From positions 35,998-99,997 of the forward strand of contig NZ_SCWA01000008.1 of the NCBI RefSeq assembly GCF_004359615.1: a stretch of 64,000 nt of DNA, in the 5' to 3' direction. Within the stretch, counting starts at the first letter, position 1. Each line of letters starts with the position of its first letter. This DNA comes from Macrococcus brunensis (GTDB lineage: Bacteria; Bacillota; Bacilli; Staphylococcales; Staphylococcaceae). Positions 40,588 through 50,118 of this stretch are shown piece after piece. The position numbers and the translations under genes are program-made. Below the pieces are notes generated by a model, which did not search any database, was not told where the DNA came from, and saw only the letters and a program-made list of their open reading frames with translations.

Positions 40588-41094
40588 ATGGCACAATTTC
40601 AGTTCAATATTATTAAGAACGACCCTTTAGACGGGCACAAAGGAACAAATGCAGGTTCTATCAGTCTTGAAAATGTCGCACCGGTCTTTATTGACGTACT
40701 GGAGAAGCGTGCTTTTATAGATATCGGTGCGATGCACGCCAGAAGTGAAGTGGAAAAACGCGTGAAATGGATAGATGACGAGCAAGAAGTAAAAGGCGCG
40801 GATGCTAAACCTTACTGGCTGGTCTGGGTGACAACAGAACGGGGTGCAAACGGCCCTTACTATGCTGGGGTGACAGCCTGCTACATGCTCGTCAATAAAA
40901 CGAAAAAAAGAGCATTCAAGCGCATGCATGAACATGTCAACATGATGGATAAATCGATGAAACATCACTTTATTCTCGACCAGATTGGTGATGACAATAA
41001 GCAAGTTCTCGCTGAATTTCTAGAGCAGCATAACAAAGGGATGTGGCAGAATGCGCCGCAGGAACTAAAAGCGCAGTTAAATGTGTCAGAATAG
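40588..41094 (+). CDS. ywhD: YwhD family protein
   Basis: 168 residues, behind AGAGGTG. Contains PYWLVWVTTERGANGPYYAGVTACYM, a conserved core of the YwhD family found across Bacillales. No catalytic motif recognised. Function unknown; in Bacillus the homologue lies in the same chromosomal neighbourhood as ywfO/ywiB/argS. Confidence 0.85.
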   Translation: MAQFQFNIIKNDPLDGHKGTNAGSISLENVAPVFIDVLEKRAFIDIGAMHARSEVEKRVKWIDDEQEVKGADAKPYWLVWVTTERGANGPYYAGVTACYMLVNKTKKRAFKRMHEHVNMMDKSMKHHFILDQIGDDNKQVLAEFLEQHNKGMWQNAPQELKAQLNVSE

Positions 41095-41160
41095 TGAAAC
41101 CCTTGAATTTTTAGAGTGAGAGTCGTAAGATGGTACTAGCTATCAAAATAGCTAGGACAC

Positions 41161-41200
41161 TAAAGAAAGCAGGTCACTGTACCTGCTTTCTTTATTTTTT
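41161..41200. terminator. Terminator after ywhD
   Basis: A perfect 13-bp stem, AAAGAAAGCAGGT and its complement, with a 6-base loop, then T run. A preceding small hairpin (TAGCTATCAAAATAGCTA, 41139-41156) may add to it. Confidence 0.88.
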
Positions 41201-41226
41201 GCTATAATGTTGGCAGGTGAATAAAA

Positions 41227-41637
41227 ATGAAAATTTGGGTAACGACAGAGCAGAAAATTAAACAGCATAATGAACTGCAGAAATTCAGAGGGGAGAGCGC
41301 TGGCGAGCTGACCGAAAAACGAGTGGCTTATCTCACTTATACAGAAGAAGTGGGCGACGAGGCAATCGCTGTCAGAGTGAAGCTTGACCCGGCAGGTATC
41401 CGTATATCCCGTAAAGGCACGATCAATATGGATTTTCTGTTTATAGAAGGAAAAACAACGCAGAATATTTATGAAACCCCAGCAGGACGTACTGTCATGG
41501 ATGTCCATACTACAAAACTCGACTATAAAAAACTATCGGCCGGTGGCCGTCTTGTCATTGAATATGAACTCAGTGAGCAGAACATCAGTCACGGGCATTT
41601 TAGATATCAACTAGACTATAAGGAGAGATTACAATGA
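41227..41637 (+). CDS. DUF1934 family beta-barrel protein (YwiB-like)
   Basis: 136 residues of alternating strand character, a calycin-like beta-barrel as expected for the YwiB/DUF1934 family. AGGTG lies 7 bases before the ATG. A TATAAT at 41203-41208 could be its -10, which would give a very short leader. It overlaps argS by 4 bases (ATGA), the same pair as Bacillus ywiB-argS. Function unknown. Confidence 0.83.
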   Translation: MKIWVTTEQKIKQHNELQKFRGESAGELTEKRVAYLTYTEEVGDEAIAVRVKLDPAGIRISRKGTINMDFLFIEGKTTQNIYETPAGRTVMDVHTTKLDYKKLSAGGRLVIEYELSEQNISHGHFRYQLDYKERLQ

Positions 41638-43292
41638 ATATTGTTAACGCGCTCAAAAGTACTTTGATCGAAGAAATCAAAGCTGCTATTTTAAAGGCAG
41701 AACTCGTGACTGAAGTACCTGAAATTAAGATTGAAACACCGAAAGATACAGCAAATGGAGATTATGCTTCTAATATTGCGATGGTATTGACAAAGCTTGC
41801 TAAACGTAATCCGCGTGAAATTGCCCAGCTGATCGTAGATAACCTCAATGCATCTAAAGCACATGTTGAAAAAGTGGAAATTGCCGGCCCTGGTTTCATC
41901 AACTTCTACATGGATAACAGTTATCTGACAGATATTATCTCTCAAGCCTTATCTCAGCAGGACAAATTCGGCCATCAGTCTGAACAGAAAGAAGAGAAAA
42001 TTCTTCTTGAATATGTATCTGCGAACCCGACAGGCGATTTGCATATCGGACATGCACGTAATGCGGCAGTCGGTGACACACTGGCCAATGTTCTCGCGGC
42101 AGCAGGTTATCCGGTAGAAAGAGAATATTACATCAATGATGCCGGTAAACAGATTGAGAACTTAGCGTATTCAATTGAAGCACGTTACCTGCAGGCACTC
42201 GGTCAGGACGCAGAACTCCCGGCAGATGGTTACCACGGTAAAGATATCATCGGTATCGCAGAAGACCTTGCTAAGAAGGATGCGAGCTACAAGGATATGC
42301 CGTCTGAGGAACGTCTGAAAGCGTTCCGTCAGCTAGGTCTGGAATATGAGATGAAGAAACTGAAACAGGATCTCTCTGATTTCAATGTTCATTTTGACAA
42401 CTGGTTCAGTGAGACAACGTTATACGAGACAGGTAAAATTGATACGGCGCTGTCTAAGATGCGAGACAATGGTTATATTTTTGAAGAAGACGATGCGACA
42501 TGGTTACGGACTACTGATTTCAAAGACGATAAAGACCGTGTCCTGATTAAGAAGGACGGCAGCTATACTTACTTCCTGCCTGACATCGCCTATCATTATG
42601 ACAAAATTGAACGCGGTAACGATACGCTGATCAATTTATTCGGTGCTGACCATCATGGTTATATCCCACGTCTGAAAGCGTCTCTTGAAACACTGGGTAT
42701 CGATTCAGAACGTCTGGAAGTTCAAGTGATGCAGATGGTTCGTTTGATGAAAGACGGCCAGGAGATGAAGATGAGTAAGCGTACGGGGAATGCCATTACA
42801 TTACGTGACATCATGGACGAAGTAGGTATTGATGCTGCACGTTATTTCCTGACGATGCGAAGCCCTGACACGCATTTTGACTTCGATATGGAACTTGCGA
42901 CAAGTGAATCAAGTGATAATCCTGTTTATTATGCTCAGTACGCACATGCGCGTATCTGTTCAATCATTAGAGCGGCAAAAGAACAGGGAATCGAGATTGA
43001 TTCAAATGCAGATTTCAGTCTTATCACAAATGATAAAGCGTTTGAACTGTTGAAACGTGTTGCTGACTTTGAAAGTACAATAGAATCGGCAGCAGAACAC
43101 CGTGCCCCGCACCGTATTACAAACTATATTCAGGATTTAGCAAGTCATTTCCATAAATTCTATAATGCAGAGAAAGTTCTGACAGAAGATGCTGCGAAGT
43201 CAAGCGCACATGTTGCGATGATTGAAGCGGTCAGAATCACATTGAAAAATGCACTGGCATTAATCGGTGTTTCTGCACCGGAAAAGATGTAA
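41634..43292 (+). CDS. argS: Arginyl-tRNA synthetase
   Basis: Class I synthetase, 552 residues. HIGH at 137-140 in [15 protein letters not shown] at 379-382 in [11 protein letters not shown], an N-terminal tRNA D-loop-binding domain (residues 1-115) and the C-terminal DALR anticodon domain. Start codon coupled to the YwiB-like gene. No T-box leader is visible upstream. Confidence 0.98.
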   Translation: MNIVNALKSTLIEEIKAAILKAELVTEVPEIKIETPKDTANGDYASNIAMVLTKLAKRNPREIAQLIVDNLNASKAHVEKVEIAGPGFINFYMDNSYLTDIISQALSQQDKFGHQSEQKEEKILLEYVSANPTGDLHIGHARNAAVGDTLANVLAAAGYPVEREYYINDAGKQIENLAYSIEARYLQALGQDAELPADGYHGKDIIGIAEDLAKKDASYKDMPSEERLKAFRQLGLEYEMKKLKQDLSDFNVHFDNWFSETTLYETGKIDTALSKMRDNGYIFEEDDATWLRTTDFKDDKDRVLIKKDGSYTYFLPDIAYHYDKIERGNDTLINLFGADHHGYIPRLKASLETLGIDSERLEVQVMQMVRLMKDGQEMKMSKRTGNAITLRDIMDEVGIDAARYFLTMRSPDTHFDFDMELATSESSDNPVYYAQYAHARICSIIRAAKEQGIEIDSNADFSLITNDKAFELLKRVADFESTIESAAEHRAPHRITNYIQDLASHFHKFYNAEKVLTEDAAKSSAHVAMIEAVRITLKNALALIGVSAPEKM

Positions 43293-43297
43293 ATCCT

Positions 43298-43331
43298 AAG
43301 CGGAACTGAAGAATCAGTTCCGCTATTTTTC
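43298..43331 (+). terminator. Terminator after argS
   Basis: AGCGGAACTGA and its complement with an AGAA loop, then ATTTTT. Confidence 0.86.
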
Positions 43332-43350
43332 TATATTAAGGGAGATGTCG

Positions 43351-44160
43351 ATGAAAAAGTCAGTATTAATATTCTCGTTATTTATGCTCAGTGGTTGTCA
43401 GGCGGATCAATCGGGAGATCGAATCGTCAGTCTGATGCCAAGCAATACAGAGATTCTTTATGAAATGGGGCTCGGCGATGAAGTCGTCGGTGTTTCAACA
43501 AATGATGACTACCCAAAAGATGTAAAGACTAAAGAACAGTTTGACAGTTTTAATCTCAATAAAGAACAGTTACTGCGAGCGAAGCCTTCAGTGATTGTCA
43601 CCCATGAATCTGCACGTGCGAGTCAGCAGAAAGTACTGGATTCTCTAAAAGATAAGGGTATCAAGATTGTCTATGTCAAAGAGGCGAAGAAGCTGGATGA
43701 GATAGATGACACAGTGATGCAGATTGCTGAATCGGTGGATCATGAAAAAGAAGGTAAAGAGCTGGCAGAGCGCATTGATCAGGATAAGAAAAGGGTCCTG
43801 AAAAAGTACAGCCATTTACCTGAAAAGAAAGTATTTATTGAAGTTTCATCAGAGCCGGACATCTATACAGCAGGCCAGCATACGATTATGGACGATATGC
43901 TGTCGAAACTTAAAATGTCTAACACATTCCATGATATAGAAGGATGGCAGCCAGTTGCTCTTGAAACAGTCGTGCGACGAAAACCGGATGTCATGCTATC
44001 TGTGACGGGTGCTAAGGCTGAGGATTACAGGGCACTTGTCAAGAAGCGTCCAGGACTGAAAAATGTAAAGACCCATACATTGAACGATGACTGGATAACG
44101 CGCCCGGGTCCAAGAATCTCGAAAGGACTGGAAGAGCTTGCAAAAGCGCTGGAAGATTAA
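43351..44160 (+). CDS. ABC importer binding lipoprotein (BtuF/FecB type)
   Basis: 269 residues, start at 43351 behind AAGGGAG (an ATG at 43345 touches that site). Lipobox LSGC with Cys 16. The rest is a class III binding protein: RIVSLMPSNTEILYEMGLGDEVVGVS and a C-terminal lobe with GRISKGLEEL-like end. This N-terminal motif is typical of BtuF and siderophore/heme-binding proteins. It is followed by one FecCD permease but no ATPase. Ligand unknown: corrinoid, heme or siderophore. Confidence 0.85.
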   Translation: MKKSVLIFSLFMLSGCQADQSGDRIVSLMPSNTEILYEMGLGDEVVGVSTNDDYPKDVKTKEQFDSFNLNKEQLLRAKPSVIVTHESARASQQKVLDSLKDKGIKIVYVKEAKKLDEIDDTVMQIAESVDHEKEGKELAERIDQDKKRVLKKYSHLPEKKVFIEVSSEPDIYTAGQHTIMDDMLSKLKMSNTFHDIEGWQPVALETVVRRKPDVMLSVTGAKAEDYRALVKKRPGLKNVKTHTLNDDWITRPGPRISKGLEELAKALED

Positions 44161-45061
44161 GCTCGCCTGCGTCCTGATAGGTGTTATGTTCTGTCATATT
44201 TTCTTTGTCAAAGGACATCTTCTGCCAGTCGATGCCTTTGACTGGCTGATTATCCGTGATATCAGGTTGCCACGCACGATACTCGGATTCCTGACAGGTT
44301 TCATCCTTGCGATCACAGGAGCAGTTTTTCAGACCATCTTCAATAATAAACTAGCTGATTCTTTCACACTTGGTATCGCAGGCGGTGCAAGTCTCGGTAG
44401 TGCGCTTGCGGTCGTGATAGGTATATCAGCGGCAGTCATGAGTGTCGCAGGAAGTCTGCTGACGCTTCTCGCAGTCGTCTTGCTCACGCAGCTTTATTTT
44501 CGTCATGAGCAGCGTACAGGTATGATACTTTTCGGTATGTTTATTAATTTCTTCTGTTCAAGTGCACTGTATGGCCTGGTCATCCTATGGCCAGGCCAAT
44601 CGAGACAGCTCTTAAATTACCTTTTCGGCAGTATCGGCACAGCCGAATGGCAGAATATCTATGTGCTTATTCCCGTTACTTTAATCGGCCTGGCTGTTCT
44701 CCTTAAACTGGCCCGTCCTATCATGATAGTTGCGAGCGGTGAGACCATTGCACGCGGTGTAGGCGTTGAACAGCAGAAAGTGGAATATACAGCGCTCATT
44801 ATCTCTTCAATCATGACTGCTGTTCTGGTCAGTATAACCGGCATTATCGGGTTTGTCGGATTGATTGTGCCGCAATTTTTTAAACAGACAACAACGCTGC
44901 TGATAACAGGTATAGTAGGCGGAATTGCAGTTATAGCAGCAGATTTTCTGGGTAATAATATGTTGACGCCATTACAGATACCCGTCAGCGTGCTTCTTTC
45001 ACAAGTAGGACTTCCTTTACTGATGATGATCATGCTCAAAAAAGAATGGAAAAGGAGATAG
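44138..45061 (+). CDS. FecCD-type ABC permease
   Basis: 307 residues, about 9 membrane segments, with RDIRLPRTILGFLTGF and the GIIGFVGLIVPQFF motif typical of BtuC/FecCD. The only good start is TTG at 44138 inside the end of the lipoprotein gene; it overlaps by 23 bases with GGA-rich sequence upstream. Forms a transport unit with the lipoprotein. The ATPase must come from elsewhere on the chromosome (FhuC serves several importers in staphylococci). Confidence 0.84.
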   Translation: MQKRWKIKLACVLIGVMFCHIFFVKGHLLPVDAFDWLIIRDIRLPRTILGFLTGFILAITGAVFQTIFNNKLADSFTLGIAGGASLGSALAVVIGISAAVMSVAGSLLTLLAVVLLTQLYFRHEQRTGMILFGMFINFFCSSALYGLVILWPGQSRQLLNYLFGSIGTAEWQNIYVLIPVTLIGLAVLLKLARPIMIVASGETIARGVGVEQQKVEYTALIISSIMTAVLVSITGIIGFVGLIVPQFFKQTTTLLITGIVGGIAVIAADFLGNNMLTPLQIPVSVLLSQVGLPLLMMIMLKKEWKRR

Positions 45062-45063
45062 CG

Positions 45064-45990
45064 ATGACTACTTACTATCATTATCATGATGGCAGCTGGA
45101 CCAAACAGACACTTCATTTAGATACTATCAGGCCAGAAGAGATGACCTGGACAGAACGGATTGATGAAATGTCGGGCCTGACTGGAAATATACTGAAGAT
45201 TGAAACTAGAGAAGACCATGAGTCATTATGGGGCTCACATATTTACAGACAGAGTCTGGAGGACGAATCTGATCACGCAGACTTTCAGTTTTATCTCGAC
45301 AGGGATGACTTAGTCTTGATCAATATCGATGTACCGAAGATGTTCTCCTATACAGAAGCAGAACTCTTGAATGACAAGAGTAAGCGTTCAGCCGTCGAGA
45401 CATTCTATATCATCATCAAAAATACGACACATGAATATATGTCGCAGATCGATATATTTGAGCAGAAATTGCATTCAATTTTATGGGAAGTTAAAGAGCG
45501 TAACAACATCAAGATTCTTAATCAGGTAGCTGAAGCGGACCATCAGCTGCTGCTCTGTAAAACACAGATTGTGACGGTGACTGAACTCTTTATGATGACT
45601 GAAGAAGTTTTTGGCAAGGAAATTACTGAAAGCAGATATCATCATCAGATGAAGATGCGTGTTGAACGTGCACGTTTCTTGATCAATGCTTATGAAGAAG
45701 AGATTGATGCATTACTTGACTTCGAGAACCTTGTCTCATCATACCGAGGCAACGAGATCACGAAAACATTAACGATTTTCACTGCTTTGTTTGCGCCAGC
45801 GACACTGCTCGGGGCTATATGGGGAATGAACTTTAAACATATGCCTGAACTGGACTGGAAACTTGGCTACTTAATTGCACTTCTATTGATGGTAATGGTG
45901 ACTTATACCATCTATATCTATTTGAAAGGTAAAGGCTGGATGGGCGATCTGCTTGATAACAAGTCGCATCATAAAAATAAGTTTTTCTGA
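45064..45990 (+). CDS. CorA-family divalent cation transporter
   Basis: 308 residues starting at 45064 behind AAAGGAGA. Cytoplasmic N-terminal domain, a long stalk helix, and two C-terminal membrane helices with the pore motif GMN at 254-256 followed by the MPELDW loop that faces outside. Likely moves Mg2+, Co2+ or Ni2+. It lies 2 bases after the permease gene, so it may be cotranscribed with it. The basic C-terminal tail KSHHKNKFF is as expected. Confidence 0.9.
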   Translation: MTTYYHYHDGSWTKQTLHLDTIRPEEMTWTERIDEMSGLTGNILKIETREDHESLWGSHIYRQSLEDESDHADFQFYLDRDDLVLINIDVPKMFSYTEAELLNDKSKRSAVETFYIIIKNTTHEYMSQIDIFEQKLHSILWEVKERNNIKILNQVAEADHQLLLCKTQIVTVTELFMMTEEVFGKEITESRYHHQMKMRVERARFLINAYEEEIDALLDFENLVSSYRGNEITKTLTIFTALFAPATLLGAIWGMNFKHMPELDWKLGYLIALLLMVMVTYTIYIYLKGKGWMGDLLDNKSHHKNKFF

Positions 45991-46490
45991 TAGAGATGGA
46001 ACTGATAAAGTGAAGCAATATGGAGTGCGTTCTGAAACTGACCATTGATAATAGCTGTTTCAGCTTCAGAGAGAGGCATGAGTTCAGTAGAGATAACTTC
46101 GAATGAATCCATTTGAGTCTGGCCTGTATCAATCGTTTCTTGGATCAGCACCGTATGACAGCGATTCGTCTGTACAGCAGGATTAGGCAGCATCTCGCTT
46201 AGCAGTTGACCGTGTCCTTTATAACCGGTCTCCTCCAGTAGTTCACGCTCTGCTGCGGCAATGATTTCTTCTCCATGTTCGATGATTCCGGCAGGTAGCT
46301 CCAGTATCTCTTTATCGCAGCCAATTCTATACTGTTTTTCGACAATAAGCTGTCCTTTATGGAAAGCGATAATATTGACCCAGTCAGGCTGTACAATCTG
46401 ATAAAAGATTCCTTTTTCACCATTAACCATCATTTCCAGTGTCTTAATTTTAAAGATATGATAGTCATGCTGTGCAATTAGTTTTTTCAC
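45969..46490 (-). CDS. NUDIX hydrolase (ADP-ribose pyrophosphatase-like)
   Basis: 173 residues from a GTG at 46490 behind AGGAGG; the longer TTG reading from 46643 runs across the divergent gene and is rejected. The Nudix box is complete (GIIEHGEEIIAAAERELLEE, then TGY). LPAG before the box and the PNPAVQTNRCH segment fit the ADP-ribose/nucleoside-diphosphate-sugar subfamily. It converges on corA with a 22-base overlap of coding ends. Confidence 0.87.
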   Translation of the reverse strand: MKKLIAQHDYHIFKIKTLEMMVNGEKGIFYQIVQPDWVNIIAFHKGQLIVEKQYRIGCDKEILELPAGIIEHGEEIIAAAERELLEETGYKGHGQLLSEMLPNPAVQTNRCHTVLIQETIDTGQTQMDSFEVISTELMPLSEAETAIINGQFQNALHIASLYQFHLYQKNLFL

Positions 46491-46570
46491 GAATGATTCC
46501 TCCTGTCTATTCGTTACTATCTTAACAAAAAGGGTATAACATAAAAAAACATTTGGTAGAGGAGCTGTGA

Positions 46571-47263
46571 ATGACAGTGGAGAGACAAGATGGAGGTATT
46601 TTTGAAACGATTCACTTGGACCAATCTGTAACTTATGCCTCAAGTGTTGAAGCGAATGAGATAGACGTGCAAAGTGGCTCTGTTGTTATTGAAGGACGAC
46701 TGAATGCGCCTTATTTAAGCAATGCAGGCGGGCTGGAAGTCACATCAACTCTTGAAACAAATGAGCTGGCGAATAAAAAAGAGGCGCATCTGAAAGTCGC
46801 AGATAATGTTGTGGCGCAAACCGTTAATAATGCAGGTACTCTGGAACTCGGCCATCACTTTAAGGCAGAAACAATTGAATCGACTGGGAAACTAGTCGCT
46901 GCTGGAACGATTGAAGCCACATCGGTACGTTTATCGGGATTCATTCAATTGCATGATATTCGTGCGGAACGCTTGGATATCACCGTCACTCACAATAGTT
47001 CAGCTGATTATCTGGCAGCATCAGATATTAGAATCAAGGCTCAGCGAGAAGCTCTTATTTTTAAGGACGATGATCATTCATTAAAAGTAAACGAAATAGA
47101 CGGCGGAGAGGTCTATTTAGAGAATGTCATCGCTGAACTTGTCAGAGGCGACCGGGTCACTATCGGTCCGAACTGTACCATTAAAGTTGTAGAATATACA
47201 GAGGATTACAAACTGGATGAACAGTCTGATGTCCTTGAACTAGGGAAAATAACAAGAGACTAG
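46571..47263 (+). CDS. Bactofilin-like beta-helix protein
   Basis: 230 residues with a regular rhythm of short strands and turns (VVIEGRLNAPYLSNAGG, then LEVTSTLETNELANKKEAHL, then GTLELGHHFKAETIESTGKL), which suggests a right-handed beta-helix as in polymer-forming cytoskeletal proteins (bactofilins, DUF583). No membrane segment, no catalytic motif. GAGGAG lies 7 bases before the ATG. It is transcribed with an alpha/beta hydrolase gene 9 bases downstream. The family call is by pattern, not by certain recognition. Confidence 0.6.
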   Translation: MTVERQDGGIFETIHLDQSVTYASSVEANEIDVQSGSVVIEGRLNAPYLSNAGGLEVTSTLETNELANKKEAHLKVADNVVAQTVNNAGTLELGHHFKAETIESTGKLVAAGTIEATSVRLSGFIQLHDIRAERLDITVTHNSSADYLAASDIRIKAQREALIFKDDDHSLKVNEIDGGEVYLENVIAELVRGDRVTIGPNCTIKVVEYTEDYKLDEQSDVLELGKITRD

Positions 47264-47272
47264 GAGAACAAC

Positions 47273-48064
47273 ATGAATATTATTGTAACGGAAAATGATG
47301 TAGCGATTCATTATGAAGTGAGCGGAAGAGGATATCCGCTTATTTTACTGCATGGACAATTTATGAACGTGACTATGTTCAATGACTTTGAGACAGCCTT
47401 AAAAGAGCACTATCAGCTGATCAAAATCGATTTAAGAGGGCATGGTTATTCAGATAAACCTTTCAAGATTCGTATAGAAGATTATATGGAAGATGTGCTG
47501 ACGGTGATGGACGAACTTCTCATCAAGCAGGCTCATTTCCTGGGTTATGGTCTAGGCGGGATGGTCGCAGAAGCTCTCGCAAGCAGTTATCCGGGGATTG
47601 TCCAGCGCCTGATTCTGGTGACAGTCGGCAATGAACCGTTTAACGTCTCAGAAGATAAATTTCAAGCGCAGTACTCTAATATCCTGCGGACGATGAAGCC
47701 TGAAAAACGTGAAAAGTTTCTTGAAGAGTATATGTATCATGATGCTAAAAAAGTGAACAGATGGAAGAAGTCACTGCGCGATACAGATACTAACTTAACT
47801 AAACGAGAACGGCTGGCCGTCATTCGTTCAACAGAGAATATTGATTTACTCCGGAGCGCACATCTTATCACAGCGCCAACACTTATCATCAGCGGTAAAC
47901 ATGATGAACTGATTAAACCGGATAATGGTTATACATTAAACAGAGAAATACCGAATAGTTTTCATTATCTTTATGAAAACAGCGGACATGCACCTATGAT
48001 TGAGGAAAAAGAAAGATTTCTTGAAGATGTTCAGACATTTCTCTCTATAGAAACACAAGTTTAA
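47273..48064 (+). CDS. Alpha/beta hydrolase-like protein lacking the nucleophile Ser
   Basis: 263 residues of alpha/beta hydrolase fold: oxyanion LLHGQF, LRGHGYSDKP, ISGKHDELIKP with the acid and ENSGHAPMIEE with the His. At the nucleophile elbow, where GxSxG is expected, the codons read GYGLGG: residue 93 is Gly (GGT) rather than Ser. The paralogue downstream has Ser at the same number. So this copy is either a pseudo-enzyme with a binding role or uses another chemistry. Behind TAGGAG. Confidence 0.82.
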   Translation: MNIIVTENDVAIHYEVSGRGYPLILLHGQFMNVTMFNDFETALKEHYQLIKIDLRGHGYSDKPFKIRIEDYMEDVLTVMDELLIKQAHFLGYGLGGMVAEALASSYPGIVQRLILVTVGNEPFNVSEDKFQAQYSNILRTMKPEKREKFLEEYMYHDAKKVNRWKKSLRDTDTNLTKRERLAVIRSTENIDLLRSAHLITAPTLIISGKHDELIKPDNGYTLNREIPNSFHYLYENSGHAPMIEEKERFLEDVQTFLSIETQV

Positions 48065-48091
48065 AGAAACACAGTCATGTGTTTCTTTTTT
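48063..48091 (+). terminator. Terminator between the two hydrolase genes
   Basis: GAAACACA stem with complement, GTCA loop and T run at the stop of the first hydrolase gene. Confidence 0.86.
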
Positions 48092-48155
48092 ATTTATCTA
48101 TAATTATTTACAACAGTGAAAATTGGGTAATAGACTAGAAAGGAGGAGCTTGATT

Positions 48156-48935
48156 ATGAGTGAATTTAAATCGATGGACGGCACAATGATTAATTATGAA
48201 TCAACAGGCTCCGGTGAACCGCTTATTATGATACATGGAATAAATGGTAACCTGAAGATGTTTGAAGGAATAAAAGAAATTCTCGCAGAAAACTACCGCG
48301 TTATTACATATGATGTCAGAGGTCATGGCCGTTCAGACCGGCCTGTCAATTATACTTTGGATGATCATATAGATGATTGTTTAGAACTTTTCACACATTT
48401 AGATATCAAGAAAGCGCATATTTTAGGGTATTCAATGGGATCTTATATTGCATTAGGCTTAGTCACACGTTATTCGCGCAAAGTAGATAAACTAATCTTA
48501 GTAGGTGCAAAATCTAATGCAGCAGTCAGTTCATTTGCCCGTATCATGATGGAACATCGAAGTGAGATTAAAAATAAATCTAAAAAAGAAGTCCTTGAAG
48601 TTCTGGATAACTACATTTTCTATAATAAAGATAAAGTGAAAGCATGGCAGAGCGACATGAATCATTACAGTAGTACGTTAGATGCAAATGAAGAAGCAGT
48701 CGCTTCTAGAAGTATCAGTGGTTTTGATTATCGCAATGATTTGTCTAAAGTGCCTAATCCGACTCTTCTGATCACAGGTGAACATGACCAGCTGAACCCG
48801 CCTGAAGAAAGTGAACTGATTGCTCGGAAAATACCGAACAGTCAGCTTGTGAGATTTAAGTATTCCGGACATGCACCTCTTGCGGAGGAACCTGAACGTT
48901 TTGTAGCAGAAGTACAATCATTTTTAAGACAGTGA
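48156..48935 (+). CDS. Alpha/beta hydrolase
   Basis: 259 residues starting at 48156 behind AAAGGAGGAG; the reading from 48123 starts in the leader. Catalytic Ser 93 in LGYSMGS, acid in ITGEHDQLNPP and His in YSGHAPLAEEP. VRGHGRSDRP is as in the BioH/3-oxoadipate enol-lactonase group. It is a clear paralogue of the gene before it, but separated by a terminator. Substrate unknown. Confidence 0.88.
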   Translation: MSEFKSMDGTMINYESTGSGEPLIMIHGINGNLKMFEGIKEILAENYRVITYDVRGHGRSDRPVNYTLDDHIDDCLELFTHLDIKKAHILGYSMGSYIALGLVTRYSRKVDKLILVGAKSNAAVSSFARIMMEHRSEIKNKSKKEVLEVLDNYIFYNKDKVKAWQSDMNHYSSTLDANEEAVASRSISGFDYRNDLSKVPNPTLLITGEHDQLNPPEESELIARKIPNSQLVRFKYSGHAPLAEEPERFVAEVQSFLRQ

Positions 48936-48949
48936 GAATAGAGAGAAGA

Positions 48950-48980
48950 AGATAACTTCGACAACAGTCGAAGTTATTTT
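48950..48980 (+). terminator. Terminator after the second hydrolase gene
   Basis: Stem ATAACTTCGA with complement, 6-base loop, TTTT tail. Confidence 0.8.
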
Positions 48981-49053
48981 GTAGAGATAAGCTATACAGA
49001 TGTAAGAGGCGTCCGCTATAATATATAAGTGAAAAAGATTATTGAGGTGTAAG

Positions 49054-50097
49054 ATGTCGAACAAGTTTAGTTTAGAACAGATGACAGAAGAGGAAATCAA
49101 GCACTTCGAGCAGCCGCTTGCTTTTTATCTTCAGCATGAGAAGATGGAAACATTAAAAAATATCTGTAAATATTATCAGATGAAAGGCTATTCAAATAAA
49201 AAGAAGAGTGAGCAAATTGACTTAATTGTTTCTCATGTCTTTAAGGACTTTACAGCGGCTGACCGCATGTTCGAGAACATGTCTGTAGAGAACTATAACG
49301 TGTTAAACCATTTACTGATTGCAGACGTATTCTCTTCAGAAGAAAACAGAGAAGTACCTGCTCAGCATTTCTTATTTGTTAAGGACGGCTATGTATTTAT
49401 CCCGGTGGATATAAAAGAATATTTAAGACGCTATGTGGTTGAAAAAAGTCAGTCACAGGAACTGAGCGATGGCGTTAAGCTGCTTGTCAGTGCTGTTAAC
49501 CTGTATGGTTACTTCTCACTCGCTCATTATAGAGTACTTGCTGAACGCTTTATGTCCAGTCAGCAGACAGAAGAGCAGCTGGCTGAAGAACTGCATGGAG
49601 TTGCTACTATAAAAGATGGTTTTGTATTAAATCCGCTTATTGAAGCTGCTCATTTTAGCGGTGTCGGCATAGAATCTAAACGTCAGTATTACATTCCGGA
49701 TAGTTGGGAAGATTTCCAGAATTACTTTGCGTTTGAGTATCATGAAGAGAGTTCTGGAATCGAAGTATTACTGCAATTCCTTAAGCCTTATATTATTGAT
49801 GTCAATCAGCAGAAGGATGTTCGTGATACAATTATTGTGATGATGAAAATGATTGATAATCCTGCGAATTTAACATCTATTCTGCAGGATATGATCGACC
49901 AGAGCGTGCTCAGAGCATTCGATGTGAATCAAGCTTCTGTACTGATGCTGAATGCTTACCAGACCATTCGCAACTGGCATCTTGGCGGGTATAAAATGAC
50001 CGAGATGAAACAGCCTGAAAAACGTGTAATTAATAAACGTGTAGAAAAGAAGAGTAAAAAACGAAAAAAGAAAAATATCAGCCGCCTGAAAAAATAA
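49054..50097 (+). CDS. Hypothetical helical protein with SAP/Rho-N-like N-terminus
   Basis: 347 residues from 49054 behind TGAGGTG. Residues about 30-58 (LKNICKYYQMKGYSNKKKSE and on to IDLIVSHV) resemble the SAP/Rho-N helix-turn-helix that binds nucleic acid or protein. The middle is helical with NLYGYFSLAHYRVLAERF. The end is strongly basic (KKSKKRKKKNISRLKK). It is a paralogue of the 338-residue protein at 53089-54105. I do not recognise a named family. Possibly DNA- or RNA-associated because of the SAP-like start and the basic tail; inference only. Confidence 0.72.
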   Translation: MSNKFSLEQMTEEEIKHFEQPLAFYLQHEKMETLKNICKYYQMKGYSNKKKSEQIDLIVSHVFKDFTAADRMFENMSVENYNVLNHLLIADVFSSEENREVPAQHFLFVKDGYVFIPVDIKEYLRRYVVEKSQSQELSDGVKLLVSAVNLYGYFSLAHYRVLAERFMSSQQTEEQLAEELHGVATIKDGFVLNPLIEAAHFSGVGIESKRQYYIPDSWEDFQNYFAFEYHEESSGIEVLLQFLKPYIIDVNQQKDVRDTIIVMMKMIDNPANLTSILQDMIDQSVLRAFDVNQASVLMLNAYQTIRNWHLGGYKMTEMKQPEKRVINKRVEKKSKKRKKKNISRLKK

Positions 50098-50118
50098 GCT
50101 GCCATTGGCAGCTTATTT
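50092..50118. terminator. Bidirectional terminator
   Basis: AAATAAGCTGCC and its complement with an ATT loop, spanning the stop codons of two converging genes. Confidence 0.75.

Noticed and set aside
46491..46643. Longer NUDIX protein from a TTG at 46643
   Set aside because: Crosses the start of the divergent bactofilin-like gene; the GTG at 46490 has a strong AGGAGG site.
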